Of a DNA stretch of 64,000 bases, positions 35,460 to 45,254 are shown piece by piece. Position 1 is the first letter of the stretch; each line of letters starts with the position of its first letter. The position numbers and the translations under genes were made by a program. Under the pieces are notes generated by a model, which saw only the letters and a program-made list of their open reading frames with translations, was not told where the DNA came from and ran no database searches. Origin of the DNA: Cellulosilyticum sp. I15G10I2 (lineage in GTDB: Bacteria; Bacillota; Clostridia; Lachnospirales; Cellulosilyticaceae); contig NZ_FMMP01000017.1 of assembly GCF_900095725.1 (NCBI RefSeq), forward strand, positions 62,001-126,000. Reading direction: 5' to 3'.

Positions 35460-37151
35460 ATGAAAATTTATAAAAAAGTTCTAGGCATAGTAATAACTAT
35501 AGTTCTTTTGTCAACAGTGATAGTGGGATGTGGAAAAGATACAGTTGAAACTAATAATAATAATAATGCAAAGTCAAATACAGCAGAAGGACAGATAAAA
35601 ACATTTACAGCTTTTATGGCAGTGCCAGGAATTGAAATACCAGAAGATAACCGTATGATGAATAGAATTGCTGAAAAAATAGGGGCAAAAGCTGATGTAA
35701 AGTTTTTAACTGGTCAAACAGCAGCTGAAAGAATAGGAGTTATGATAGCTGGGGGTGAATACCCTGATTTTATTGATGGATCAGATGGGACCCCACAGCT
35801 TGTTGATGCAGGAGCGTTAATTCCTTTAGAAGATCATTTAGATAATTATCCTAACTTAAAGAACTTTTACTCAGAAGAAGAATGGAATAGAATAAAAAAA
35901 GAAGATGGACATATCTATTACATACCTCAATTTGGAAACATCCAAGGAAAGAATGTACAAATAGATCATAACGATGAAGCCTTTTGGATTCAAAAAAGAG
36001 TACTTAAATGGGCAGGGTTTCCAACAATTAAAACAGTAGATGAGTATTTTGATTTGATTCAAAGCTACCTTGCAGCTAATCCAACTGCTGATGATGGACA
36101 AAAAAACATAGGATTTGAATCTTTAAGTGACGACTGGAGATATTTCTGTATAGAAAATCCTCCAATGTTTTTAGCAGGTTATCCAAATGATGGTGCTGCA
36201 ATTGTAGACCCAGTAACCCTTGAAGCAAAAGTATACGACAGAATACCAGAAGCAAAAATTTACTTTGAAAAATTAAACGACATGTACAATAAGGGTGTTG
36301 TTGACCCAGAAGCATTTACTTTATCTTACGATCAATATATGGCAAAACTCTCATCAGGAAGAGTAGTGGGGATGGTAGATCAGTATTGGAACTTTAGAGA
36401 TGCTGATCAGGCATTAAAAACACAAAACCTTGATGATAGAACCTATGTACCTCTGGGTCTAGTGCTTGAAGAAGGTACAGAACCTAAATACTTTGGACCA
36501 CCAGCATTTAATACTGGAGGAGGTCTTGGTATAACTGTAAGCTGTAAAGATGTTGAGGGCGCACTTAAGTTTTTAAATGATTTATTAGATCCAGAAGTTA
36601 TGACTATGAGATACTGGGGAGATAAAGACGTAGATTATTTTGTGGATGCAGATGGCTTATTCTATAGAAATGAAGAGCAAAGAGAAAACTTTAGAAATCA
36701 AGATTTCTTAAATAAAAATGATTGCCCATACGACTGGTTCCCTCATTATGAAGGAATGAGCGCAGATGGTATAAATGCTATTAAACCTAAAGAACAACCA
36801 GGTGAATTCTACGCAACGCTTAGAGACATAGACAGAGAAATTCTAGACGCTTACGGCTATGATAGATGGACAGATTTCTTACCACAAATGGAAGAAAACA
36901 GCCCATGGTATCCTTTATGGTCAGCTAGAAACACATGGACAGCTGATACACCTTATGGTATCGCATGGAAGAAGATGGACGATGTAAAACATGAATGGCT
37001 TCCAAAAGTTGTTATGGCTTCAAAAGCAGACTTCGAAAAAACTTGGGATCAGTATATGAAAACTTATGAATCAGAAATAGATTATAAAGCATATGAGGCA
37101 GAATTAACTGCTGAAGTAGCAAGAAGAGTTGCACTAGCTAAGGGTAAATAG
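35460..37151 (+). CDS. LplA-type sugar ABC transporter substrate-binding lipoprotein
   Basis: 563 residues, the length typical of the large LplA-type binding proteins that go with LplB/YtcP permeases. Lipoprotein signal ends at C24 (VIVGC), followed by an Asn-rich tether. AERIGVMIAGGEYPDF and IKTVDEYFDLIQSYL are family-typical. Probable -10 TATAAT at 35357-35362, with a TTTTGTGCAT element (35341) upstream. Ligand likely a xylo- or arabino-oligosaccharide, given the GH51 and GH43 genes downstream; that is inference. Confidence 0.93.
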   Translation: MKIYKKVLGIVITIVLLSTVIVGCGKDTVETNNNNNAKSNTAEGQIKTFTAFMAVPGIEIPEDNRMMNRIAEKIGAKADVKFLTGQTAAERIGVMIAGGEYPDFIDGSDGTPQLVDAGALIPLEDHLDNYPNLKNFYSEEEWNRIKKEDGHIYYIPQFGNIQGKNVQIDHNDEAFWIQKRVLKWAGFPTIKTVDEYFDLIQSYLAANPTADDGQKNIGFESLSDDWRYFCIENPPMFLAGYPNDGAAIVDPVTLEAKVYDRIPEAKIYFEKLNDMYNKGVVDPEAFTLSYDQYMAKLSSGRVVGMVDQYWNFRDADQALKTQNLDDRTYVPLGLVLEEGTEPKYFGPPAFNTGGGLGITVSCKDVEGALKFLNDLLDPEVMTMRYWGDKDVDYFVDADGLFYRNEEQRENFRNQDFLNKNDCPYDWFPHYEGMSADGINAIKPKEQPGEFYATLRDIDREILDAYGYDRWTDFLPQMEENSPWYPLWSARNTWTADTPYGIAWKKMDDVKHEWLPKVVMASKADFEKTWDQYMKTYESEIDYKAYEAELTAEVARRVALAKGK

Positions 37152-37190
37152 AAATGTATAATTTTATATTGACAAATAAGTAGTTGAGAT

Positions 37191-37251
37191 CATTTGAGAG
37201 GGTGTTTTACAAGTCTTTTGTTAAAGCTTATAAAACACCCTTTATCAAATG
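37191..37251 (+). terminator. Hairpin between binding protein and permease genes
   Basis: Arms of about 24 bases (from 37191 and to 37251) with a few mismatches and a 13-base loop. No T-run. It is probably an intra-operon attenuator or 3' stabiliser that raises binding-protein mRNA relative to permease mRNA. Confidence 0.65.
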
Positions 37252-37281
37252 AAGTGAATTTGAATAGAAAGGACTATAACG

Positions 37282-38250
37282 ATGAATGTTGCTAGTATAA
37301 AGCGTAAAAATATAAAAAAAACTGGGCAGCTTGCAAAGAAAGAAAATATTTGGGAACAAATGGGTAGACAAAAAGAATTAATTTTAATGAGCATACCCTT
37401 TGTGGTTTATGCACTTATTTTCTATTATTCGCCTCTTATTGGATGGGTCATGGCTTTTCAAAACTTTAAGCCTGCCAAGGGTTTTTTTGAACAAAAATGG
37501 GTCGGATTTAATCATTTTGTATTTATGTTCTCAGATAAAACCTTTTTAACTGTCATTCGCAATACTTTAGCGATGAGTATTATTATTCTAGTTTTAGGAT
37601 TTATTTTTTCTATAGGCTTTGCATTACTGCTTAATGAAGTAAGACAAATAAAAGTCAAAAAATTTATTCAAACAGTATCCTATTTACCACACTTTTTATC
37701 ATGGATTATTGTTACAGGAATTGTACTCGATGCTCTTTCAACAGAAACAGGTATTATTAACCACCTTCTTATGTATTTTAATATCATACAATCTCCGATT
37801 AACTTTTTGGCTGACCCTAAGTATTTCTGGGGAATCGTTGGTTTATCTAACGTTTGGAAAAGCACTGGGTGGGGAAGCATTATCTATCTAGCAGCTATAA
37901 CTGCAATCAGCCCAGATTTATATGAAGCGGCTTCCATTGATGGAGCTAATAGATTGCAAAAGATTAGGCATATTACTTTGCCAAGCCTTAAGCCTACTAT
38001 TTTCATTTTACTTATTATCAATATGGGTAACGTGCTTAATGCTGGATTTGAAGTTCAGTATTTATTAGGAAATGGTTTAGTCCAAAGCGTATCTCAAACC
38101 ATTGATATTTTTGTTCTCAAGTATGGTATAGGACTCACTAACTATTCTTTGGCAACAGCAGCAGGTATTTTCAGAAGCGTAATAAGTATTATTTTGATAG
38201 TCATAGCCAATTATGCAGCAAAAGCAGCTGGCGAAGAGCGATTGTTTTAG
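37282..38250 (+). CDS. LplB-type sugar ABC transporter permease
   Basis: 322 residues, six helices expected. IPFVVYALIFYYSPLIGWVM is the first helix, followed by FQNFKPAKGFFEQKWVGFNHF as in LplB proteins; the EAA loop reads YEAASIDGANRLQKIRHITLP (about 214-234). It is the intact counterpart of the fragment at 6960. Forms the channel with the next gene, whose ATG lies 10 bases after this stop. Confidence 0.93.
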   Translation: MNVASIKRKNIKKTGQLAKKENIWEQMGRQKELILMSIPFVVYALIFYYSPLIGWVMAFQNFKPAKGFFEQKWVGFNHFVFMFSDKTFLTVIRNTLAMSIIILVLGFIFSIGFALLLNEVRQIKVKKFIQTVSYLPHFLSWIIVTGIVLDALSTETGIINHLLMYFNIIQSPINFLADPKYFWGIVGLSNVWKSTGWGSIIYLAAITAISPDLYEAASIDGANRLQKIRHITLPSLKPTIFILLIINMGNVLNAGFEVQYLLGNGLVQSVSQTIDIFVLKYGIGLTNYSLATAAGIFRSVISIILIVIANYAAKAAGEERLF

Positions 38251-38260
38251 GGAGGGTATG

Positions 38261-39157
38261 ATGAAAAGTAAATTAATTTCCAATATGAAATTTGGTGAAA
38301 TAATATTTGACTTAATTAAATGGATACTTTTAGTTTTATTTGTTCTAGCAACTATATATCCTATCATTAATACGTTGGCTGTTTCTTTAAATGAAGGAGC
38401 AGATGCATTAAAGGGAGGTATATTTTTACTGCCAAGAAAGTTTACATTAGAAAATTATTTTTTGGTGTTTAAGAACAAAAATTTGGTTCAAGCTTCTTTT
38501 ATTACCGTGTCACGAACAGTCATTGCAACAGTTCTTCAACTGTTTTTAACTGCTATGTTATCTTACGTACTTTGTAGAAAAGGCTTCATATTTAGAAAGT
38601 TTGTAACGATACTTTATGTGCTTACAATGTATGTCAATGCAGGACTTATTCCTAACTTTCTGCTAATGAAGTATTTAGGGCTTACCAATAATTTTTGGGT
38701 ATATATTATCCCAGGCATGATCAGTGCATTTAATATGATTGTTATTAGAACTTTTATGAACGGACTGCCAGATAGTTTAGCAGAGTCTGCTAAAGTAGAT
38801 GGGGCAGGGGAGTTTAATATATTTATCAATATTATTTTGCCGCTCTGTAAGCCTGTACTTGCTACAGTAGCACTATTTATTGCAGTTTATCAATGGAACT
38901 CATGGTTTGATACAATGTTGTATAATTCTTTTGATAATTCTTTGACCACACTTCAATATGAACTTATGAAACTCCTATCAGCAGTAACTAACCAAGGTGC
39001 CAGCGCGGAGGCTATGAAAAATAGCGGCAATATGGTTACGCCCGCAACTATACGTGCAGCAGCTACTATTATTACAGCATTCCCTATTGTATGCTTATAT
39101 CCTTTCTTGCAAAGGTATTTTGTTGCAGGACTTACTATTGGAGGCGTAAAAGAATAA
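38261..39157 (+). CDS. YtcP/LplC-type sugar ABC transporter permease
   Basis: Start at ATG 38261 (GGAGGG at 38251-38256); the adjacent ATG 38258 is too close to the ribosome site, and the frame is open further upstream but overlaps the previous gene. 298 residues. IINTLAVSLNEGADALKGGI and the EAA loop AESAKVDGAGEFNIFINIILP identify the LplC/YtcP class; the protein ends RYFVAGLTIGGVKE. Partner of the LplB-type permease for the binding protein at 35460. Confidence 0.93.
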   Translation: MKSKLISNMKFGEIIFDLIKWILLVLFVLATIYPIINTLAVSLNEGADALKGGIFLLPRKFTLENYFLVFKNKNLVQASFITVSRTVIATVLQLFLTAMLSYVLCRKGFIFRKFVTILYVLTMYVNAGLIPNFLLMKYLGLTNNFWVYIIPGMISAFNMIVIRTFMNGLPDSLAESAKVDGAGEFNIFINIILPLCKPVLATVALFIAVYQWNSWFDTMLYNSFDNSLTTLQYELMKLLSAVTNQGASAEAMKNSGNMVTPATIRAAATIITAFPIVCLYPFLQRYFVAGLTIGGVKE

Positions 39158-39298
39158 TTTGTTTTATTAACTTACAAAGGAGATCGGTGTGAGCGGAGCG
39201 TATTATACAGGAGAATACAGAAATGTTTTTTTAGAATACACCTTTGCGTAAAGGGCGTAGAAGGTTGTGAACTGAAATAATGAAAGAGAGGGCTTGAT

Positions 39299-40777
39299 GT
39301 GATAAAGTATATTGTTGATGTTAATCATAAAAAAGAAATAATTAATAAAAATATTTATGGTCATTTTTCAGAACATCTTGGAAGATGTATTTATGAAGGA
39401 ATTTATGTAGGAGAAGAGTCTGGGATCCCACATGTTAATGGCATGAGAACAGATGTAGTAGAAGCTTTAAAGGGTATCAAAGTTCCAGTCCTTAGGTGGC
39501 CGGGAGGTTGCTTTGCGGATGAATACCATTGGAAGGATGGGATTGGGCCTAAAGAAAACCGTAAGAAAGCAATAAATACCCATTGGGGCGGGGTGATTGA
39601 GGATAATAGCTTTGGAACTCATGAGTTCATGGAGCTATGCCGTCAAATAGGTTGTGAACCTTACATCAATGGGAATTTGGGCAGCGGAACAGTTCAAGAG
39701 ATGTCAGAGTGGGTAGAATACCTAACTCATGATGGCATTTCTCCTATGGCAGACCAAAGAAGGGCCAACGGTCAGGATAAACCTTGGGAAGTAAAATACT
39801 TTGGGGTAGGCAATGAAAACTGGGGCTGCGGTGGCAATATGCGACCAGAGTATTATGCGGATGAATATCGCCGTTATCAAACTTATTTAAGAAACTATGG
39901 AAACAATAAACTCTACAAAATAGCCTGTGGGGCTTGTGTAGATGACTATAACTGGACCAAGGTTCTGATGGAAAGCGCGACAAAATTCATGGATGCTCTT
40001 ACGCTTCATCATTATGCTATTCCTGGTGGGTTTGATAATAAAATGCCTGCTTTAGGATTCGATGAAGAGGCTTACTACCTTACTCTAAAGCATGCTGCAT
40101 TTATGGAAGAACTGCTGGATAAACATATTCATATTATGGACACATACGATAAAGATAAGCGCATTGCACTGATTGTTGATGAATGGGGAAGCTGGTATCA
40201 AGTAGAACCCGGAACTAATCCAGGATTTTTATATCAACAGAATACTATGAGAGATGCGATGATTGCAGGAATGACTTTGAACATCTTTAACAAGCATGCG
40301 GACAGGGTACGCATGGCAAATATAGCACAAGTGGTCAATGTGCTACAGGCTGTTATTTTGACAGAAGGAGCCAATATTGTGCTGACTCCGACTTATCACG
40401 TATTTGATTTGTATAAAGTTCATCAAAATGCTAGGCTGCTAGAAAGCTTTATCAGTAGAACAGAGGTTGGAAGCAAAGAAAATGCTGTTTGGGATTTATA
40501 TGAATCGGCTTCAATAGATGAGAGTGGGCACATTCATGTAACGATTTGTAATACTGATTTAAAAGAAGAGAAGGTTATTGAAGGCATACTGCGGGGGTAT
40601 AAATCTGAAACTGTAAAAGGACGTATGCTAACTGGTAAAATGGATGCACATAATACATTTGAGCATGCAGATGCGGTTAAAATAGTAAATCTTACAAATG
40701 TGATGCTTAATAAAGATGCGTTCCAATTAACGGTACCCCCTTGCAGTATAGTACAGCTTGCTTTTACTGGAGCCTGA
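39299..40777 (+). CDS. abfA: Alpha-L-arabinofuranosidase, GH51
   Basis: 492 residues from GTG 39299 (GAGAGG 7 bases ahead), no signal peptide. The N-terminal [39 protein letters not shown] and acid/base Glu in GVGNENWG (E173) are GH51 signatures. The nucleophile is E295 in [10 protein letters not shown]-terminal beta-sandwich ends the protein. It removes terminal alpha-L-arabinofuranosyl units from arabinan or arabinoxylan oligosaccharides in the cytoplasm. It is cotranscribed with the transporter upstream (141-base gap) and GH43 downstream. Confidence 0.95.
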   Translation: MIKYIVDVNHKKEIINKNIYGHFSEHLGRCIYEGIYVGEESGIPHVNGMRTDVVEALKGIKVPVLRWPGGCFADEYHWKDGIGPKENRKKAINTHWGGVIEDNSFGTHEFMELCRQIGCEPYINGNLGSGTVQEMSEWVEYLTHDGISPMADQRRANGQDKPWEVKYFGVGNENWGCGGNMRPEYYADEYRRYQTYLRNYGNNKLYKIACGACVDDYNWTKVLMESATKFMDALTLHHYAIPGGFDNKMPALGFDEEAYYLTLKHAAFMEELLDKHIHIMDTYDKDKRIALIVDEWGSWYQVEPGTNPGFLYQQNTMRDAMIAGMTLNIFNKHADRVRMANIAQVVNVLQAVILTEGANIVLTPTYHVFDLYKVHQNARLLESFISRTEVGSKENAVWDLYESASIDESGHIHVTICNTDLKEEKVIEGILRGYKSETVKGRMLTGKMDAHNTFEHADAVKIVNLTNVMLNKDAFQLTVPPCSIVQLAFTGA

Positions 40778-40884
40778 AAATATCACTATTTAAAACAATC
40801 AGTATTTTTGAATTACATAAGGGTAAGTCATAAAGTGGAGTGTGCATAGCGCCTTACAATTAATTAGGAATGGAGAAGTGTATG

Positions 40885-42294
40885 ATGAAAAAACAAGGAA
40901 TGAATCCTTATCTTCCGTCATGGGAATACATTCCAGATGGAGAACCGTATGTATTTAATGATAGAGTCTATGTATATGGCTCACATGACCGTTTTAACGG
41001 CCATGTATACTGCTTAAATGATTATGTATGTTGGTCTGCGCCTGTAAATGATTTGGGTAATTGGCGGTGCGAAGGGGTCATTTATAAAAAAACTGACGAT
41101 CAACTTAATCATGAGGGAAATATGTGTCTTTATGCACCTGACGTCACGGTTGGACCAGATGGACGGTATTATTTATATTATGTTCTTGATAAAATGCCAA
41201 TAGTATCTGTAGCTGTTTGTGATGCACCGGCAGGAAAGTATAAATTTTATGGATATGTTCACTATTCAGATGGGGTGCGGCTAGGAGAAAGAGAGGGAGA
41301 TGAGCCTCAGTTTGATCCTGGCGTACTAACTGAAGGAGATAGAACTTATTTATATACGGGGTTCTGTGCTATCGGTGATAAATCAAGAAAAGGGGCTATG
41401 GCAACGGTACTTGGAGCAGATATGCTCACCATTTTAGAAGAACCTGTATTTATAGCACCGAGTGAACCCTATAGCGTGGGAAGTAGTTTTGAAGGTCATG
41501 AATTTTTTGAGGCGCCTTCCATAAGAAAGAAGGGAGATACGTATTATTTTATCTACTCTTCTATTGCTATGCATGAACTGTGTTATGCTACTAGTAAATA
41601 TCCTACAAAAAGCTTTACATATAGAGGTGTCATTGTGAGTAATAATGACCTGCATATTGATTCTTATAAGCCAGAGAATAAACCTATGTTTTATGGTGGC
41701 AATAATCATGGCAGTATAGTTGAAATAAATGAAAATTGGTATATTTTTTATCATAGACATACTAATGGATCAAATTTCAGCAGGCAGGGATGTATGGAGC
41801 AAATAGAAATTTTTGATAATGATACAATTCCACAAGTAGAAATGACATCCTGTGGTCCGAATGGAGAAGCATTAATAGGACACGGAGAGTATCCAGCGTA
41901 TCTGGCATGTAATCTGTTTTGCCAAGATGAGGAAAAGTATACGGGTGATCTATGGATGGATAGTCAGTTTCCAAAAATAACACAGGATGGAAAAGATGGA
42001 GATGAAGAAGTAGGATATATAGCCAATATGAAGGATTCTGCTACGGCTGGATTTAAATATTTCGACTGTCATGCAATAAAGAAAGTTAAAATTAAGGTAC
42101 GGGGATATTGCAGAGGGGCTTTTGAAGTGAAAACCTCATGGAATGGTGAAGCCTTGGGCAAAATACCTGTTGATTTTACAAATATATGGACTGAATATGC
42201 TGCAGATATAGAAATTCCAAATGGCATACAAGCGTTGTATTTTACTTATACAGGGACGGGAAGAGCTAGCTTGGCTTCATTCGCGTTGGAATAA
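40885..42294 (+). CDS. Glycoside hydrolase family 43 (arabinofuranosidase/xylosidase-like) with C-terminal beta-sandwich
   Basis: Start placed at ATG 40885 with TGGAGA ahead (ATG 40882 and 40870 are in frame too); 469 residues, no signal peptide. Five-bladed propeller residues are visible: base Asp in YIPDGEP (D18), middle Asp in YAPDVTVGPDG (D86), and acid Glu in GHEFFEAPSI (E209). Residues from about 345 form a second, carbohydrate-binding-like domain. It probably removes arabinose or xylose side groups. Closes the operon begun at 31823 or 35460. Confidence 0.9.
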   Translation: MKKQGMNPYLPSWEYIPDGEPYVFNDRVYVYGSHDRFNGHVYCLNDYVCWSAPVNDLGNWRCEGVIYKKTDDQLNHEGNMCLYAPDVTVGPDGRYYLYYVLDKMPIVSVAVCDAPAGKYKFYGYVHYSDGVRLGEREGDEPQFDPGVLTEGDRTYLYTGFCAIGDKSRKGAMATVLGADMLTILEEPVFIAPSEPYSVGSSFEGHEFFEAPSIRKKGDTYYFIYSSIAMHELCYATSKYPTKSFTYRGVIVSNNDLHIDSYKPENKPMFYGGNNHGSIVEINENWYIFYHRHTNGSNFSRQGCMEQIEIFDNDTIPQVEMTSCGPNGEALIGHGEYPAYLACNLFCQDEEKYTGDLWMDSQFPKITQDGKDGDEEVGYIANMKDSATAGFKYFDCHAIKKVKIKVRGYCRGAFEVKTSWNGEALGKIPVDFTNIWTEYAADIEIPNGIQALYFTYTGTGRASLASFALE

Positions 42295-42369
42295 GAGACC
42301 GAGATACATGCGGACGCCGTGGTAGATCTATTAACAGGAGTGTATTTTAGACCTGATTTTTATAAGAGA

Positions 42370-42404
42370 AAAGCAGGTACTGCACATTGTGTAGTACCTG
42401 TTTT
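42370..42404. terminator. Bidirectional terminator between GH43 and GH127 genes
   Basis: About 14-15 paired bases around a very short loop, with a T-run on the plus strand and an A-run before it that serves the minus strand. Confidence 0.8.
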
Positions 42405-42419
42405 AAGATAAGTGAGGGA

Positions 42420-44366
42420 TTATCTGCGAACCCATACCAACATTTCGCCGGGGGTTCTGTTAGCCCAAGTATAATAAGGAATCCATTTAAGTTTTTTATT
42501 TTGCATAATAGGGGTGATGTCAGCGTGATACAAGGATGACGCATCCCAGTTTTCATCTGAAAGGTATTGGCCGCTCGAGGTAATAGTTACGACGCCGCCA
42601 AGCAAATCCTCTTCAAATTGACACGTAAAGTCTGGTGCACTACCTAAGCAGACTCTGTGAAGCCCTTTGCCGTTATCGGCTTCTTCAAGACAATAAACAA
42701 TAGGTCCCCTTGTAATCGCTACTTTACCTATATTTTCTCTAACATTTGGATGGGCAGAGTTGATTCTAACAGGCATCTCAAAAACAATTGTAATTTCATC
42801 CTTATCATGCCATTTTCTCTCAAGATAAGCATAACCGTTAGTAAGGGTATAAGCAGCAGGACAGCCATTGACGCTGATCATATATTGATTACACCAAGCA
42901 GGGATCCTAATGGCAATAGTAAAATTTGTTTCTTCTTTAAGAGTTAGGCCTATAGATACCTCTTCATCCCAAGGATAATGAGTACGTACACCCAAGCAGA
43001 CATCTTGATCTCCAAGATTCAGTTGAATATTACCACCTACATAAAGATGCATAAAGAGTGTATCTTCTTTTTGTGTATAACAATAGCTGGCGAGAGACGT
43101 GAGCAGCCTTGCAACATTGGGGGGGCAGCAGGCACAGCCAAACCATTTTTGACGTTCTACTTTAACATGTCTTCGAAGATGATCCTTTTCAGAGGCTTCA
43201 GGAACTACTTCTAAAGGATTCACATAGAAGAACTTTTCCCCATCTAGGGACATACCACTTATAATACCGTTGTATAAAGCTTTTTCCATCACGTCAGCAT
43301 ATTGACTTATGGGAGAGATCTCAAGCATTCTTTTTGCAAAGAAAACCAGTCCTATAGCTGCACAAGTTTCTGCATAAATGGTATCATTAGGCAGGTCATA
43401 ATCATAAGTGAAAGCCTCACCATAAGCAGAAGAACCTATAGCACCCGTTATATACATCTGCTTATTAACAATGCTGAGCCATAGTGTTTCACAAGCTTGC
43501 AGCAGAGACTGATCATTTGTTTCCCGAGCGACATCAGCCATACCGGAGTAAAGGTAGGCAGCTCTTACGGCATGGCCTTCGGCGGATGTCTGCTCCCTTA
43601 CAGGAAGGCCTGCTTGATAGTATTGATATTTAAAGTAACTGTCCTTCCAATGAAAATTATTGTTATATAATTCACCTTCCGCTTCAAAGTACAAAGGGGA
43701 TTGACCTCTTTGATCAATAAAATATTTTGCAAGGTTTAAGTACTTGATATCATCAGTCAGATTATAAAGTTTTACAAGGGCCATTTCGATAATTTCATGA
43801 CCAGGATAACCTGGGAGTAGATTGGTATCAGTGCCAAAGACCTCAGCAATATAGTCAATATATTTTTTGATAGTATTTAAGAGCTTATCTTTGCCAGTTG
43901 CTATGTAATAAGCAATGGCACCTTCTAGCAGATGGCCTGCACAGTAAAGCTCATGATTATCTCTAAGATTGGTCCATCTCTTTTCGAGTCCGTTTATAAT
44001 ATAGTAAGTGTTTAAGTAACCATCAGGCTGCTGAGCAGCACATACAATGTCTATGGCCTCATCAGCAATCTTTTGGAGCGCTACATCGGGATGCCACATC
44101 AGCGCATAACCGACTGCTTCAATCCACTTGCCAAAGTCACTATCTTGAAAAACACAGCCGCCAAATTCACCCTCCATCATACCAGCAGCTATTTTAAAGT
44201 TTCTCATACAATAACTGGGTTCTGCGCCTTCGATACGGTCATTTAGGGCTTCCCACTGATAAGGGATGACATGTTCTCTTGCTATCAGAAGGAACTTTTT
44301 CCAAAAACTATCGTTTATATTAATTGCTCTTAAGTCTAAGGGTTTACTGAAATTTTTAGTATACAT
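42420..44366 (-). CDS. Beta-L-arabinofuranosidase, GH127
   Basis: 648 residues, start at 44366 behind AAAGGAG, no signal peptide. The catalytic signature is intact: YAETCA supplies E333 and C335, and WFGCACCPPNVARLL supplies C411, C413 and C414. Their spacing corresponds to the Glu338/Cys340 and Cys415/Cys417/Cys418 cluster of HypBA1 from Bifidobacterium, where one Cys is the nucleophile and a zinc ion is bound. It would cleave beta-L-arabinofuranosyl linkages, as in extensin-type hydroxyproline-linked arabinans or pectin. It is the last gene of the minus-strand operon headed by the binding protein at 47669. Confidence 0.93.
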   Translation of the reverse strand: MYTKNFSKPLDLRAININDSFWKKFLLIAREHVIPYQWEALNDRIEGAEPSYCMRNFKIAAGMMEGEFGGCVFQDSDFGKWIEAVGYALMWHPDVALQKIADEAIDIVCAAQQPDGYLNTYYIINGLEKRWTNLRDNHELYCAGHLLEGAIAYYIATGKDKLLNTIKKYIDYIAEVFGTDTNLLPGYPGHEIIEMALVKLYNLTDDIKYLNLAKYFIDQRGQSPLYFEAEGELYNNNFHWKDSYFKYQYYQAGLPVREQTSAEGHAVRAAYLYSGMADVARETNDQSLLQACETLWLSIVNKQMYITGAIGSSAYGEAFTYDYDLPNDTIYAETCAAIGLVFFAKRMLEISPISQYADVMEKALYNGIISGMSLDGEKFFYVNPLEVVPEASEKDHLRRHVKVERQKWFGCACCPPNVARLLTSLASYCYTQKEDTLFMHLYVGGNIQLNLGDQDVCLGVRTHYPWDEEVSIGLTLKEETNFTIAIRIPAWCNQYMISVNGCPAAYTLTNGYAYLERKWHDKDEITIVFEMPVRINSAHPNVRENIGKVAITRGPIVYCLEEADNGKGLHRVCLGSAPDFTCQFEEDLLGGVVTITSSGQYLSDENWDASSLYHADITPIMQNKKLKWIPYYTWANRTPGEMLVWVRR

Positions 44367-44400
44367 GATTAACGCTCCTTTAAGTATATAAATTTGGTAT

Positions 44401-45240
44401 TTAATCTTTTAGGCCAGATAACATAATCCCTTTTACAAAGGCATCCTGGGCACATAAAAAGGCTACTAGAACAGGTAGAATTGATATAAAAGTAGAAGCC
44501 ATAAGTACAGGCCAGTCTGTGGAATACATCCCCTTCATCTTTGCAAGACCAAGGGGCAAAGTATATAAGGTTTCATTGTTTAAGTAGATAAGGGGCGTAA
44601 AATAATCATTCCATATCCCCATAAAACAGAATATTGCTAAGGTAGCAATAACTGGCTGTGCCATAGGTAATAAAATCCTTATAAAAACTCCAAATGGTGT
44701 GCAGCCATCTATTTTTGCTGCTTCATCAAGCTCCGTAGGGACGGTGATGAAAAATTGACGCATTAAAAAAGTACCAAATGCCGACACCATTGGAGGAATC
44801 ATAAGTGACCAATGGGTATTAAGCAAATTGTAAAGTTTCATCTGCAAAAAGTTAGGGATGATTGTAACCTGAAAAGGAATCATCATAGTTGCGAGGTAAA
44901 GGATAAATAGTTTATCTCTTACCTTAAACTGAAGCCTTGCAAAACAAAATCCTGCCATGGCACTTGTGAAAAGCTGAAAAAATACTACCCATGCGGATAT
45001 TTTTAAACTATTGAAGAAATATCTAAAATAGTTAAACCGAGAAGCTATTTTTAAATAGTTTTCCCAAATAAGTTTTTCTCCAAAAAAGGTGGGAGGGAAT
45101 ACAAAAACCTCACCAAGTTGTTTTAAAGAAGTTGAAATCATCCATAAAAACGGTAGTAACATGACAGCTGAGCCAGCAATCAATATGATATGACAAATAA
45201 ACTTAGCAAGGAGCTCTTTTTTATACACGCTTAATCTCAT
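44401..45240 (-). CDS. Sugar ABC transporter permease (MalG/UgpE type)
   Basis: 279 residues behind AAAGGAGG. First helix about 13-33; PFLWMISTSLKQLGEVFVFP is the usual MalG-type N-terminal segment; the EAA loop reads DEAAKIDGCTPFGVFIRILLP (about 176-196); ends VKGIMLSGLKD. It starts 14 bases after the preceding permease. Substrate inferred from the GH127 gene downstream: an arabinose-containing oligosaccharide. Confidence 0.93.
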   Translation of the reverse strand: MRLSVYKKELLAKFICHIILIAGSAVMLLPFLWMISTSLKQLGEVFVFPPTFFGEKLIWENYLKIASRFNYFRYFFNSLKISAWVVFFQLFTSAMAGFCFARLQFKVRDKLFILYLATMMIPFQVTIIPNFLQMKLYNLLNTHWSLMIPPMVSAFGTFLMRQFFITVPTELDEAAKIDGCTPFGVFIRILLPMAQPVIATLAIFCFMGIWNDYFTPLIYLNNETLYTLPLGLAKMKGMYSTDWPVLMASTFISILPVLVAFLCAQDAFVKGIMLSGLKD

Positions 45241-45254
45241 AATTTCTGCCTCCT

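Noticed and set aside
42657-43484. Several plus-strand open frames inside the GH127 gene
   Set aside because: The minus frame encodes a full enzyme with its catalytic cysteines; the opposite frames have no family pattern.
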